DNA of 64,000 nt from Methylocapsa sp. D3K7 (GTDB lineage Bacteria > Pseudomonadota > Alphaproteobacteria > Rhizobiales > Beijerinckiaceae). Positions within the stretch are counted from its first letter, which is position 1. Every line of letters begins with the position of its first letter. The notes under the pieces were generated by a model. The model worked only from the letters and a program-made list of their open reading frames with translations, made no database searches and was not told the origin of the DNA. The position numbers and the translations under genes were made by a program. Shown in pieces: positions 48,216 to 57,346 of this stretch. The stretch lies in contig NZ_CP123229.1 of the NCBI RefSeq assembly GCF_029855125.1, positions 3,392,501-3,456,500 of the forward strand, written 5' to 3'.

Positions 48216-49646
48216 ATGCGCTGTAATCAAAGGTTGGCACCGGAGGCCCAGTCTTCGCAGCGTGGGCGCTTAGCTCATTATTTGCCCTTGCTCAATTCTA
48301 CTTTATTATGCTGCCTTTTATACACGGTCGTTGTGCGGATCAATTACGAAGCAGCAATGCCAAACGACGTGAAGGATTATATTGGGCAGTCAGTGACTAG
48401 TAATATGGATGGGAATACATTAAGGAGAGTGTCCTATTTAATAGTATTCTCAACTGTAATTACGACAGCTTTTATAAAAGACTTTAATGTGATTTTTAGA
48501 GCGATATCTGTGCCTTATATTATCGCATGTACGTGGTGTGTTGTTAGTTGTGTATGGGCAATTGATCCGAGTGCGTCTTTACGTAGGTCGATAAATACGA
48601 TTATAATACTAATTTCAGCTGCAGTATTAGTAAGATTTTTGGGCCAAAAACAGACTTTAAGAGTATTATATTATTTTCTAACGTTCACGCTTATTGCGTC
48701 AGTAGCTGCAGTAGTGCTTTCGTCAGTCCCCATATTCTCATTTGCTGTGCATCCTCCAAATGAATCTGATGCTACACTAGTAGGAAATTGGCGCGGCATT
48801 TTTTGGCACAAAAACGTCGCAGGACCGATGATGGTGATTTCAATGTTAGTGTTCTTACACTTTGCATTGAACAGAAAAAAAACTGTCGATTGGGTTCTTT
48901 TGGCTGGGTCGACGGTTTTTCTACTAGGGACCCGCTCCAAGACGGCGCTTGGATTGGCATTCGTCGTGATCGTCATAGGCATGCTCTATCGGAGCATGGC
49001 ATCGAAGCGATCAGGAAATACTCTTTTTGCTTTATTGTTTCTTTATTTTCTATTAACGATAATTGTACTTGGAATAGTGGACTATGAACAAATTTACACG
49101 TTTCTTACCAATCCTGAGAATCTGTCCGGGCGCGTTGCTATTTGGATTTCGCTTTGGAGCTACATCAAAGATCATATTTGGTTCGGTTCCGGGTACGGTT
49201 CATTTTGGGGTATTGGGTACCAATCGCCAATCTTTTCACTCGCTATATCGCAATTTGTGTTGGAAGTAACCCAATCTCATAATGGGTACTTGGAGGCTCT
49301 TACAACAACTGGCTTAATTGGACTTATGCTTGCTATTTTTTCCCTGGTCATTTTGCCATTTGTTAGAATCTTGAATGGACGACGCGAGGATTCTCCGCTG
49401 TATGCTCTGTGCCTATCGATATGGTTGTTTGGAGTTTTGCAAAATTTCACAGAGGCACAATTCTTTTCGCCGGACAGACAAGTCTGGATCTTTGTCGTAA
49501 TTGCGATAAGTATTGTTCACAATAACGAGATGTCTCGTCTTAGGAAGCGTGACGCTATGCGAAGCTTGTTGTTGAGAAAGCGGCCGTTTGTTCCTTTACT
49601 ATCGAAACGTAGCGGGGTCAGGCATGAGTTGTACCAAACCCCATAA
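48216..49646 (+). CDS. Wzy-type O-antigen/exopolysaccharide polymerase (ExoQ-like)
   Basis: 476 residues with about ten membrane spans. The Wzy_C (O-antigen ligase-like) features are NWRGIFWHKNVAGPMMVIS, LLGTRSKTALGLAF and the periplasmic loop FGSGYGSFWG with TQSHNGYLEALTTTGLIGL. It would join repeat units delivered by the flippase. AGGAG precedes ATG 48216; ATG 48201 is less likely. The sequence is more AT-rich than its neighbours. Confidence 0.88.
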   Translation: MRCNQRLAPEAQSSQRGRLAHYLPLLNSTLLCCLLYTVVVRINYEAAMPNDVKDYIGQSVTSNMDGNTLRRVSYLIVFSTVITTAFIKDFNVIFRAISVPYIIACTWCVVSCVWAIDPSASLRRSINTIIILISAAVLVRFLGQKQTLRVLYYFLTFTLIASVAAVVLSSVPIFSFAVHPPNESDATLVGNWRGIFWHKNVAGPMMVISMLVFLHFALNRKKTVDWVLLAGSTVFLLGTRSKTALGLAFVVIVIGMLYRSMASKRSGNTLFALLFLYFLLTIIVLGIVDYEQIYTFLTNPENLSGRVAIWISLWSYIKDHIWFGSGYGSFWGIGYQSPIFSLAISQFVLEVTQSHNGYLEALTTTGLIGLMLAIFSLVILPFVRILNGRREDSPLYALCLSIWLFGVLQNFTEAQFFSPDRQVWIFVVIAISIVHNNEMSRLRKRDAMRSLLLRKRPFVPLLSKRSGVRHELYQTP

Positions 49647-49679
49647 GACGATCCCGGCCGATGACGGGAGATTCCTTTG

Positions 49680-50777
49680 ATGCTGCTGGGTCGCCGCGAC
49701 TTTCTCCGATCGTGGGCCGCCTTGCCTATTTTAATTGGAAACTCGGCAAAGGCAGAAAGCAGTGAGCCGCTCCGAGTCCGAGCGTCCCGACATAATCGTA
49801 TTTACGGTGCGGCGGTTTGCACCGAGCAACTTTTGAGCAACGAGGAATACCGGAAAGTTATCGTACGGGAAGCCGGAATACTTGTTGCCGAGGGCGAAAC
49901 CAAACGGAATGTGCTCCAGCCACAGCGAAACGTATTCAATTTCTCAAAAACTGATGCCATCCTGAAATTTGCTCAGCACAATAGTCAGTTAATGCGAGGG
50001 CATACCCTCGTATGGCATCGTGCAAACCCGAAATGGCTCAGTGAAGAGATTGTTGTAACCAGAGACGAGAAATTATTGACTGGCTATATCGAAGCCATCG
50101 TCGGGCGCTATCGGAGTCAGCTCAATTCTTGGGACGTTGTTAATGAGGCTATCGAGCCTGATGACGGTCTTGTGAGTGGTTTGAGACAACAGTCTATTTG
50201 GTTTCGCGCGTTTGGCGAATCATATATCGAGACCGCATTTCATTGCGCGAGAGCTGCCGATCCGGATGCTTCCCTCTACTATAACGAAGCCAATTTGGAG
50301 GGCGATGTCGCTTGGAGTGAACGGCGACGCCGAGCGACACTCAAGCTGTTGGAACGCCTTATTTCAAAAAATGTCCCAATCGACGCACTTGGTATTCAAG
50401 GGCATCTTAAGGCTTATCGCGTGAAGTATTCAGATGAGGTCTTTTCAAGATTCTTGGATGACGTTGCATCACTGGGACTGCAGATCTTGATAACGGAGTT
50501 TGATGTGGCGGATGCTGGGGGTCCCGAAGACCATGTTCAACGCGATGCCGATGTGGCCTCCCTGACTCACAGGTTTTTGGATGTGGCGTTCTCCAAACCG
50601 TCCGTTATTGGCTGCCTTACGTGGGGGATCACGGACAAATATTCATGGCTTTCGCGGGACGAACATTACAGATGGCCCGACGGCCAGTCGTCGCGAGGAC
50701 TTCCTTTCGATCAAGAATTCAAGCAAAAGCCCATGTGGGACGCGATGGTATCCGCTTACGACAAAACACCCATTTGA
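49680..50777 (+). CDS. Exported GH10 glycoside hydrolase (endo-beta-1,4-xylanase family)
   Basis: 365 residues. It starts with a Tat-type signal (GRRDFLRSWAALPILIGNSAKA). The GH10 barrel shows GAAVCTEQL, MRGHTLVWHRANPKWL, the acid/base region SWDVVNEAIEPDDG, YYNEANLEG, ALGIQGHLKAY and the nucleophile region ILITEFDVADAG, then CLTWGITDKYSWL. All key residues are present and the length is normal for a single-domain enzyme. In this setting it may edit the polymer rather than digest plant xylan; the substrate is unknown. Confidence 0.93.
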   Translation: MLLGRRDFLRSWAALPILIGNSAKAESSEPLRVRASRHNRIYGAAVCTEQLLSNEEYRKVIVREAGILVAEGETKRNVLQPQRNVFNFSKTDAILKFAQHNSQLMRGHTLVWHRANPKWLSEEIVVTRDEKLLTGYIEAIVGRYRSQLNSWDVVNEAIEPDDGLVSGLRQQSIWFRAFGESYIETAFHCARAADPDASLYYNEANLEGDVAWSERRRRATLKLLERLISKNVPIDALGIQGHLKAYRVKYSDEVFSRFLDDVASLGLQILITEFDVADAGGPEDHVQRDADVASLTHRFLDVAFSKPSVIGCLTWGITDKYSWLSRDEHYRWPDGQSSRGLPFDQEFKQKPMWDAMVSAYDKTPI

Positions 50778-50928
50778 AAGTTTTCGGAAAAGTTTCACTT
50801 CCCCGAATTTGTCGACCTCGTGCCCTTAAAAAGGTATGGATTCCTTAGTATAAATCGATCTGGAATCAACAGTATTTTCGGGGGATTTAGACAGGGCTCG
50901 TGTTACCGAAGAAGCTCGGAGCTAGTGT

Positions 50929-51849
50929 GTGGCAAACGATATTCCGCTCTTTTCGATAGTCATACCAATTTTCAATCGCGCAGACATTATCCGCGCGACC
51001 CTGCGGTCGGTGATCGCACAGACAGTTTCGAATTTCGAAGTTATCGTCATAGACGACGGATCGTCGGACAATCCCGAGATCGCTGTTCAATCCCTGAACG
51101 ATCCCCGCATTCGGTATGTTCACCAGAGGAATGGCGGAGGTGGAGCAGCGAGAAATCGGGGAATTGAAGAAGCGCGAGGTCAATATATTGCTTTTTTAGA
51201 TTCGGATGACATGTTTCTTCCGAACAAGCTCGAAAGAGTGTCCGCAGAAATGCCGTTTCAGGACGACGAAGTTCTTTATTCGTCGATGAAAGTCGACAGA
51301 GGAGTTTCTCGGTACTGGGTACGGCCTGAACGGGGAATTCGCCAGAATGAGGACGTCGGGGAGTATCTATTCGTTCAAAATCAACTGATCCAAACGTCGA
51401 CAATCGTTTTACCAATCGCACTGGCCCGCAAGGTAAAATTCGATGGAAGTCTTCGTAAGGGCCAAGATCTTGACTTTTGTCTACGCCTGCAGAAAGCAGG
51501 CGCAAGGTTTCGCATGATCGACGAGCCACTTATCATCTGGACGGACACAACCGAAACGGGCCGTACCTCGCATTTGAATGGGTACCAACCCGTCCTGACA
51601 TGGCTCGATCATTGCGCACAACTTATGACCGAGAGAGCGAAGCTTGGTTACCGCGCTACAGTTCTTCCTTACTATATGGGAAGACACGAGCCATTGGTGG
51701 TAGCGCGAGACTTGTGGCTTGGATTGATGGTGGCCAGGGTTCCCTTAACGATTATCTTGAGGCAAACGCTTCGAGCATATCTTCCACAGCGATCATATCG
51801 TCGGATAGTCAACACCATTGTGAAGTGGGCCGGCGCACGTGCGGTCTAG
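50929..51849 (+). CDS. Family 2 glycosyltransferase
   Basis: 306 residues, GTG start. Motifs: PLFSIVIPIFNRADIIRATLRSV, EVIVIDDGSSDN, GGGGAARNRGIEEARGQYIAFLDSDD (DxD) and GQDLDFCLRLQKAG. Hydrophobic and basic C-terminal segments follow. It resembles the next glycosyltransferase at 52091, so one may have arisen by duplication. Confidence 0.9.
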   Translation: MANDIPLFSIVIPIFNRADIIRATLRSVIAQTVSNFEVIVIDDGSSDNPEIAVQSLNDPRIRYVHQRNGGGGAARNRGIEEARGQYIAFLDSDDMFLPNKLERVSAEMPFQDDEVLYSSMKVDRGVSRYWVRPERGIRQNEDVGEYLFVQNQLIQTSTIVLPIALARKVKFDGSLRKGQDLDFCLRLQKAGARFRMIDEPLIIWTDTTETGRTSHLNGYQPVLTWLDHCAQLMTERAKLGYRATVLPYYMGRHEPLVVARDLWLGLMVARVPLTIILRQTLRAYLPQRSYRRIVNTIVKWAGARAV

Positions 51850-52090
51850 TAGAAGTTCGTGGATTCTTTTAGCACATATTGTATAATGACACCATAGGAA
51901 AGGAATTCGTAACGGACATAAATGTCGGCTCTAGCCTTTTCGAGTGCCTTTTCGCTTCGTCGTTTTAATGGAATAGCGCGCAGCAACGGCGGCAGAAGTG
52001 AAAATAGATAGCCATAGAACGGACGCTAATTCTTTTCCCCTACTGAAAAGGCAATTACGCGACAAAAAGCTGTAATAGGCAGGTTATATT

Positions 52091-53071
52091 GTGAAACGCC
52101 CACCTGGCCATGAAACAGTAAAAGACGACGGGGCTCTACCAGAGCCACTTTTTTCTGTTGTTATTCCTATTTATAATAGAGCACATCTAGTTGGTCGGGC
52201 AATTTCATCTGTTCTGGCACAGTCATATCAAGAGTTTGAGATTATACTTGTCGATGACGGATCAACAGACAACTTGCGGTCAACTTTAAAGTTTATCGAG
52301 GATCCAAGAATACGGCTCATCTGCCAGCCCAACAGAGGTGCAAGCGCGGCCCGCAACCATGGAATTGATCTGGCGCGCGGTAAATTCGTTGCGTTTCTTG
52401 ACTCAGATGATGCCTTCTTGCCCCATCATCTTGGAGCGATGAAATTCCTGCTGTGGGATACTGACAATGTCGTCGCCTATTCACCCGTGTGTGCACAAAG
52501 GGGTAAAGATTTTGTCGTTAAACCACCCCGTGCGATTGCGCCCGGCGAACCGATGGCGAGTTATCTCGTGTCTGCGCGCGGATTTGTGCAAACGAGCGGT
52601 CTCGTTGTTCCGGTGAGGGGCGCCCGAAAGGTTCGTTATCGGAACGATGTCTCCTATGGTGATGATACGGATTTTGCAATTCGTCTTCAACTTGCCGGGT
52701 ATCGCTTCGTTATGACGGAGAAGCCGGGCGTCGACTGGTTTGATGGACCTGATCCAGGTAGGCTATCTAACGTACCGATCAGTGACTATCGACTCGCGTG
52801 GCTAGAGGATTTGAAGCCGAGTATTCCGCGCGCTGCTTATTACGGTTATCGCGGCTGGCATATCGCGAAAGGGATTTTCACGACACATCCTCTTAGGGCC
52901 ATAAGCCTCTACATTTCGGCGGTTATTAGCGGCGCCTATGGACCGAAGTTGGCGCTTCTTGTGCTGACGCAAATTGTTGTTCCACCGAGAACCTACCGCG
53001 TTTGTGCAAATTTTATCCTCCACCTCACCATCCGATATACGCGGACACCCAAATGTGTAAGCAACGCATGA
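52091..53071 (+). CDS. Family 2 glycosyltransferase
   Basis: 326 residues, GTG start. PLFSVVIPIYNRAHLVGRAISSVLAQSY, EIILVDDGSTDN, GASAARNHGIDLARGKFVAFLDSDD and YGDDTDFAIRLQLAGY follow the same plan as the preceding gene. The region 51850-52090 between them shows no gene. Confidence 0.9.
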   Translation: MKRPPGHETVKDDGALPEPLFSVVIPIYNRAHLVGRAISSVLAQSYQEFEIILVDDGSTDNLRSTLKFIEDPRIRLICQPNRGASAARNHGIDLARGKFVAFLDSDDAFLPHHLGAMKFLLWDTDNVVAYSPVCAQRGKDFVVKPPRAIAPGEPMASYLVSARGFVQTSGLVVPVRGARKVRYRNDVSYGDDTDFAIRLQLAGYRFVMTEKPGVDWFDGPDPGRLSNVPISDYRLAWLEDLKPSIPRAAYYGYRGWHIAKGIFTTHPLRAISLYISAVISGAYGPKLALLVLTQIVVPPRTYRVCANFILHLTIRYTRTPKCVSNA

Positions 53072-53316
53072 TTCGAGTAGCTCGGTCAGTGGCCAAATAG
53101 ATCACGTAACAAGTCTCCCAGAACGTAAGACTCTTGCCGCTGTGTCCAGCGTGAATTGCTTTGAAAATCCCTCTCGAACGAAGACAGTTCGAAGTGGAAG
53201 GTGCTCATGGTCGGAAATGCTCGGGGGTCGTGGAAAGATGGCTATCTCCCATATCGCGGTTCGCGTTCGAAGCGCAGATAGATTCGAAACTGGCGTCGCA
53301 GTTCTGATTGATCATT

Positions 53317-54498
53317 TCATGGATACAGCGCAGGCGGCAAGGCGGTAAGCGGTGCGATGAACGGCGTCGAATTGTTTCGTACGGCGAATCGCGTCGCGAC
53401 CTGACTGGTCACCGTAGCACCGGCAGTTAGGACGGTCACGTAAACATTGTACCATCCGTCGGCGAGGTTCGCCGGAACCACGTACTTATACGTGAGGCCA
53501 ATTTGGGAGGCGGCCGCGAGCGCACCTAGCGGCTGCACGTCGAAGGCATAGCATGGACTTCCAGAATAAGCGCAAATACCGATTTCATAGACGCCGCCGC
53601 TCGGGAGCGCGTTCGGGCCAACCAACGCTCCAGAATAAATGCTAAGCGTATCGCCCGCCTTCGCCGTGACCAGATACGGAACACTGGCGCCGTTCTGTCG
53701 GATCACGATGGAATTGAGCGAAATCGGGTTGGGCATTGCGCCTGCGGGTACCGGGTTAAACTGGTATGCCCTGATATAGTCGATGTCCATCGACTGCGGG
53801 AATGATGTGGACGAATTCGTGGATCCAGGCCATGTCCCGCCAACCGCCACATTGGCAAGGATATACATCGGGACATTTGGAATGTTCTGTCCAGTGTAAA
53901 CTTTCCTAGCTATACCGTCCACGAACCAAATGAGCTCGGTAGGCGTCCATTCCAGTGCGTAGGTGTGATAACCAGTGCTCAAGTCCATCGCCGAAGTGTA
54001 TTTGGTCTGATCCTGTGCGCCATTCCGGAAGTGCACTGTCATGTAGACGCTGGTCGTATCTTGCCCGTTGTTCTCCATAATATCGACTTCAGGTGGCCAC
54101 GCGCCGGAGCTCGGGAGCATCCAGAAACTCGGCCAAATTCCCTGGCCCTTCGGGATTCGCGCCCGCATGATGAAGTAGCCATAAGTCTGATCGAAATGCG
54201 CGAACGTCGTGATCGAGCAAGACGTATAGGCCATTCCGTTCCACATACGCCGATCTGCACGTAGGCGTCCCACGCTAGCTACATTGTCTCCCTGACAAGC
54301 GTCTGGAGTGTATGCTTGGAGCTCATTGTTTATGATGGTCGGGGTGGTGTAGTTATAGACCCAGAAGTTTGTTCCAATGCCACTCCATTGGAATTCGTAA
54401 TCGAACGTCTGGATCATAGTCGAGAGATCGGGCGGCACCTGAGCGAAAGCAGAGGTTGCACCGAGTAGGAAGATCGCGAAATTCAATCTAAGGAACAC
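53317..54498 (-). CDS. Secreted GH16 glycanase (right copy)
   Basis: 393 residues. Signal peptide (LRLNFAIFLLGATSAFAQV), GH16 domain with NNELQAYTPDAC, YGYFIMRARIPKGQGIWPSFW and active site EVDIMENNG, then YALEWTPTELIWFVDGI. The C-terminal domain with GICAYSGSPCYAFDVQ matches that of the left copy at 25792-26955. The two genes face each other across the polysaccharide core. It would cut beta-glucan-type linkages outside the cell; whether that is for release, trimming or remodelling is unknown. Confidence 0.92.
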   Translation of the reverse strand: MFLRLNFAIFLLGATSAFAQVPPDLSTMIQTFDYEFQWSGIGTNFWVYNYTTPTIINNELQAYTPDACQGDNVASVGRLRADRRMWNGMAYTSCSITTFAHFDQTYGYFIMRARIPKGQGIWPSFWMLPSSGAWPPEVDIMENNGQDTTSVYMTVHFRNGAQDQTKYTSAMDLSTGYHTYALEWTPTELIWFVDGIARKVYTGQNIPNVPMYILANVAVGGTWPGSTNSSTSFPQSMDIDYIRAYQFNPVPAGAMPNPISLNSIVIRQNGASVPYLVTAKAGDTLSIYSGALVGPNALPSGGVYEIGICAYSGSPCYAFDVQPLGALAAASQIGLTYKYVVPANLADGWYNVYVTVLTAGATVTSQVATRFAVRNNSTPFIAPLTALPPALYP

Positions 54499-54765
54499 GC
54501 TGCCTCACAGGGGATAGTGACCGGGATTTCCCAGGCATTTGGCCAAGATAAAGAGATGTCGCATTCCGCTATCTAACGGCGCCTCTTTGCGCGTCGGGGA
54601 AGCTTTTGGTTGTTCACTTTATAAGTGGCGGAAGAACTACCAATTGCTCCATAATTTGAGTTCGCCCGCGCGACGAGCGCCGCAGCCTATGCAGCCTGGC
54701 ATCAACGTAAAGGACTTTGGTTCACCAAGGATCCCGCCCAGCCTTCGGCCCTCGGATATCATCCG

Positions 54766-55008
54766 TTAGCCGAACCCAATCGGTGACAAAGGATCGATCG
54801 CATCGGCGATTTTTTTGAGCTCAAATGCCACTCTCCTGGCTTCGTCCGGGCAAAGCACAGTGTGAGAACGGTCGAGATCAATATGTACGTTGCCGTCAAA
54901 TCCGAGGATCGCGCCTCCGGAGACAAGGGCTACGGAATGATTAGGAATGTTTGTGCGCGTGCCGATAATCCGGTTGGTGAAGTGGGTAATGAACGTCAAT
55001 CTAGTCAA
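54766..55008 (-). CDS. Small protein of the VHIDLDR family (80 aa), right copy
   Basis: The block SVALVSGGAILGFDGNVHID, then LDRSHTVLCPDEARRVAFEL and KKIADAIDP, matches the left copy at 30406-30651. TTG start with GGAGG about eight bases before. The upstream minus-strand DNA is AT-rich (ATTTATATTATCAATC). Function unknown. Confidence 0.72.
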   Translation of the reverse strand: MTRLTFITHFTNRIIGTRTNIPNHSVALVSGGAILGFDGNVHIDLDRSHTVLCPDEARRVAFELKKIADAIDPLSPIGFG

Positions 55009-55286
55009 AACACTACCTCCGAAGTCCGCAAGACCGTCGGGTCGCCTTTGAATGATCTATGTATTATTAATATGTTGATTGATAATATAAATCACTAAAT
55101 ATAATAGCGATGCGACAATACGCCCTATCTAAGCCGCTTGAGAATTTGATTCACATAAAAAGAAAAAAAATACGAGCGCCACTTACGGCTCACGCGCTGC
55201 ATTATTGATTGGATATTGGCCTGCTCGGGAGGGCTAGTGTCCTGCGTCGAGGTGGCCGCACTACCGCGAGATTTATAGCGACGTCG

Positions 55287-55976
55287 TTACTCGACTTGTA
55301 AGAGCAGCGCGACGAGTTCGCTTTGCCGATGCGTATCGGTCTTGGCGAACACGGATTTCAATTGGTTGCGCGCCGTCTCGCGGGAAATTTTTAACTCGCG
55401 GGCGGCTATATCGGGAGGCGCGCCGCGCGCGATGATACAGGCTAGCTTGGCCTCTGCTGGTGTCAGACGGAACGTCTTGGCGATGATCGAAGCCGGCGGT
55501 CCGGGCTTTGGGCCCAAGGCATTCAATGTCAGGAGAGTGCGCACCGTCTGTGCCGCCTGATGTGGCGGCGACTCAAAGGGTATAATCCGCAGGATTACTG
55601 GTAATTTGTCGGCGCGGGGAACGATGACGGGCTCGAACGCCAAGGGATTCGGGCGGGGCGAACTGGTGAACTGGTCGATGACATGCTTCAGATGGGTTCG
55701 TGAGTCCAGATCACGAATGAACAGCCGCCGGTCTTTGATCCTGATATTTTCGTCGAAAACGATTTCGGCCGCAGCGTTCACTTCGACCACTAATCCCTGA
55801 TGGTCGAGGGTGATCGCGGGCAGGCGCATCGCGTTGAGCGCGGCGGTCGGAGAAGCCGCCGCTCCGCGTGCTCCAGAGACAGCCGCGATCTCCATCAAAC
55901 GGCGGCTGAAGGAAGCAAGGATGAGCTCTTCCTCGGCAGCCAAATTGCTGACTTCCGTCGTTGTGTCCAAATTCAT
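55287..55976 (-). CDS. LuxR-type regulator with PAS-like sensor region
   Basis: 229 residues. The middle part (LPAITLDHQGLVVEVNAAAEIVFDENIRIKDRRLFIRD) has a PAS-like pattern. The C-terminal LuxR helix-turn-helix is FRLTPAEAKLACIIARGAPP, then DIAARELKISRETARNQLKSVF and AKTDTHRQSELVALLLQV. There is no receiver domain or autoinducer domain. It is the only regulator near the right edge of the polysaccharide locus, so it might control that locus, without direct evidence. Confidence 0.85.
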   Translation of the reverse strand: MNLDTTTEVSNLAAEEELILASFSRRLMEIAAVSGARGAAASPTAALNAMRLPAITLDHQGLVVEVNAAAEIVFDENIRIKDRRLFIRDLDSRTHLKHVIDQFTSSPRPNPLAFEPVIVPRADKLPVILRIIPFESPPHQAAQTVRTLLTLNALGPKPGPPASIIAKTFRLTPAEAKLACIIARGAPPDIAARELKISRETARNQLKSVFAKTDTHRQSELVALLLQVE

Positions 55977-56087
55977 TCTTGATCCTAAACCACGATTAAT
56001 ATTTCGATGATTGATGAAATACGGAAATTGAGCATGTCTTGGGAACGAGGTGCCGTTGTCCCGCCTCGCCGGTCCAGCCCGCTAACT

Positions 56088-56426
56088 TCAATGCTTGGTT
56101 TGGAAGGGACTTTCGGCGGCCTCACGGATAATAACAGAGGCAATCTTATGCCACCGCGTGAGCAGGTCTTTAATCATCTCAATCCTTTGCTCATCGTCCG
56201 GTGAGTCAGCGTCAAGTGTGGTTATCTCTGTTAGTTCGGCAAGATGCCGCCGCAGCCGTCTGACATGGTTGCCGACCTTGGGGGCATCGAGCCCCTGCAA
56301 TGCAAGTATCTCCTCGCGGCCTCGTGCGCAGCCTGCGTCATAAGCTTCCTGCACAAGATTTCGAACTTCTTGGGTATTTGGTCGACGCTTCTCGTTCACG
56401 ATTCTCATAGCCCGCCTCAAATGCAT
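56088..56426 (-). CDS. Hypothetical protein (112 aa)
   Basis: Mostly helical and charged: RRAMRIVNEKRRPNTQEVRN, LVQEAYDAGCARGREEILAL, VRRLRRHLAELTEI and RIEMIKDLLTRWHKIASVI. The upstream minus-strand region contains TTATCATAAA. No family recognised. Confidence 0.5.
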   Translation of the reverse strand: MHLRRAMRIVNEKRRPNTQEVRNLVQEAYDAGCARGREEILALQGLDAPKVGNHVRRLRRHLAELTEITTLDADSPDDEQRIEMIKDLLTRWHKIASVIIREAAESPFQTKH

Positions 56427-56929
56427 GTATTTGAAACGTAATTGTAAGATTTATGATAACTGCGCACATTTAACATAACCCATTTAGGTTAATGTCAGAA
56501 GTTATTCATCGAAATTTGCCACATTTTGGTCTGGGGTGGATGTGCCGTTCGATAATGTGCCGGTTCCTCAATAAATGGGGCAGCGGCAGCTCCTCGGATT
56601 TGCACCCACCTGACGCCGCGCAAACTCCGCTACAATGCTCGACTTCTAACGAGACACCAAGCGCCTTGGCGCGCCTCAGGCCGAGGTTGTGAGTCTCTGG
56701 AAGGCGACCATTGTGATCGAGGGTCAGTAACCGGCGGACATATCGGACGAATTGCGACCCAAACTATAAACAACAAAACAGTTTAATATTAATAACTTAC
56801 ATGGCTACGGTGACAGGATTCGAACTATGACCTTCAGCCCTGTAGGTTCGTTCTCCTTTTGACCCGAGCCAAAAAATCACATAGCAATTTCAATGACATA
56901 GGTGTTCGCAGTTTTATCCTCACTGGCGC
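56427..56929. other. Gene-free stretch with a tRNA-3'-like fragment
   Basis: No convincing gene. Notable content is the tRNA-like sequence at 56802-56824, just left of the SRAP remnant. The left edge holds the promoter of the 56088 gene. Confidence 0.4.
56802..56824 (-). other. Possible tRNA 3'-end fragment
   Basis: Read on the minus strand it is GTTCGAATCCTGTCACCGTAG, then CCA: the T-loop consensus GTTCGAATCC followed by an acceptor-like end. The upstream T-stem half does not pair well and the rest of a tRNA is degenerate. It may be an old attachment site. Confidence 0.35.
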
Positions 56930-57286
56930 GCCTCGAGAAATTAAGCAGCCCTATTTCATCAGTGCTGCAAACGGTTCGGTATTATCGATTGCTGGCCTTT
57001 GGGATCGCTGGACAGACCCAGCAACCGGCGAGACGATTTCGAGTGCCACGTTAATCATCACCGCCGCAACGATTTCACGCACTGCATCCATGATCGAATG
57101 CCAGTCTTTCTCGACCAAGAGGATCATGACGCATGGCTAACGGGTAAGGCTGGCGTTGAAGTGTTGCGATTCGCGCCGAACGATCTATTGCGCCTGTGGC
57201 CGGTCTCGACACGGGTCAATAAGTCCGACCAAGGAGACGACGATCCAAGCTTGATTGAGGCCATCGAGGCCAGCAACATTGGCTAA
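56930..57286 (+). pseudogene. SRAP (YedK/HMCES-like) protein remnant
   Basis: The C-terminal half of an SOS-response-associated peptidase family protein. The first frame reads KQPYFISAANGSVLSIAGLW, then DRWTDPATGETISSATLIITAA. The frame then shifts by one base near 57070 and continues as DFTHCIHDRMPVFLDQEDHD, AWLTGKAGVEVLRFAPNDLL, WPVSTRVNK and DDDPSLIEAIE. The N-terminal catalytic Cys region is absent. SRAP proteins shield abasic sites in single-stranded DNA; this one cannot. Confidence 0.85.
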
Positions 57287-57346
57287 CTGGTTTTGGTCGC
57301 CGCCAATTTTTTCATCGCGGCGACGATCACAAGATCGCGAGTTATA

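Noticed and set aside
53142..53348. 68-codon frame between the last glycosyltransferase and the GH16 gene
   Set aside because: It runs into the end of the GH16 gene on the other strand and has no clear ribosome-binding site.
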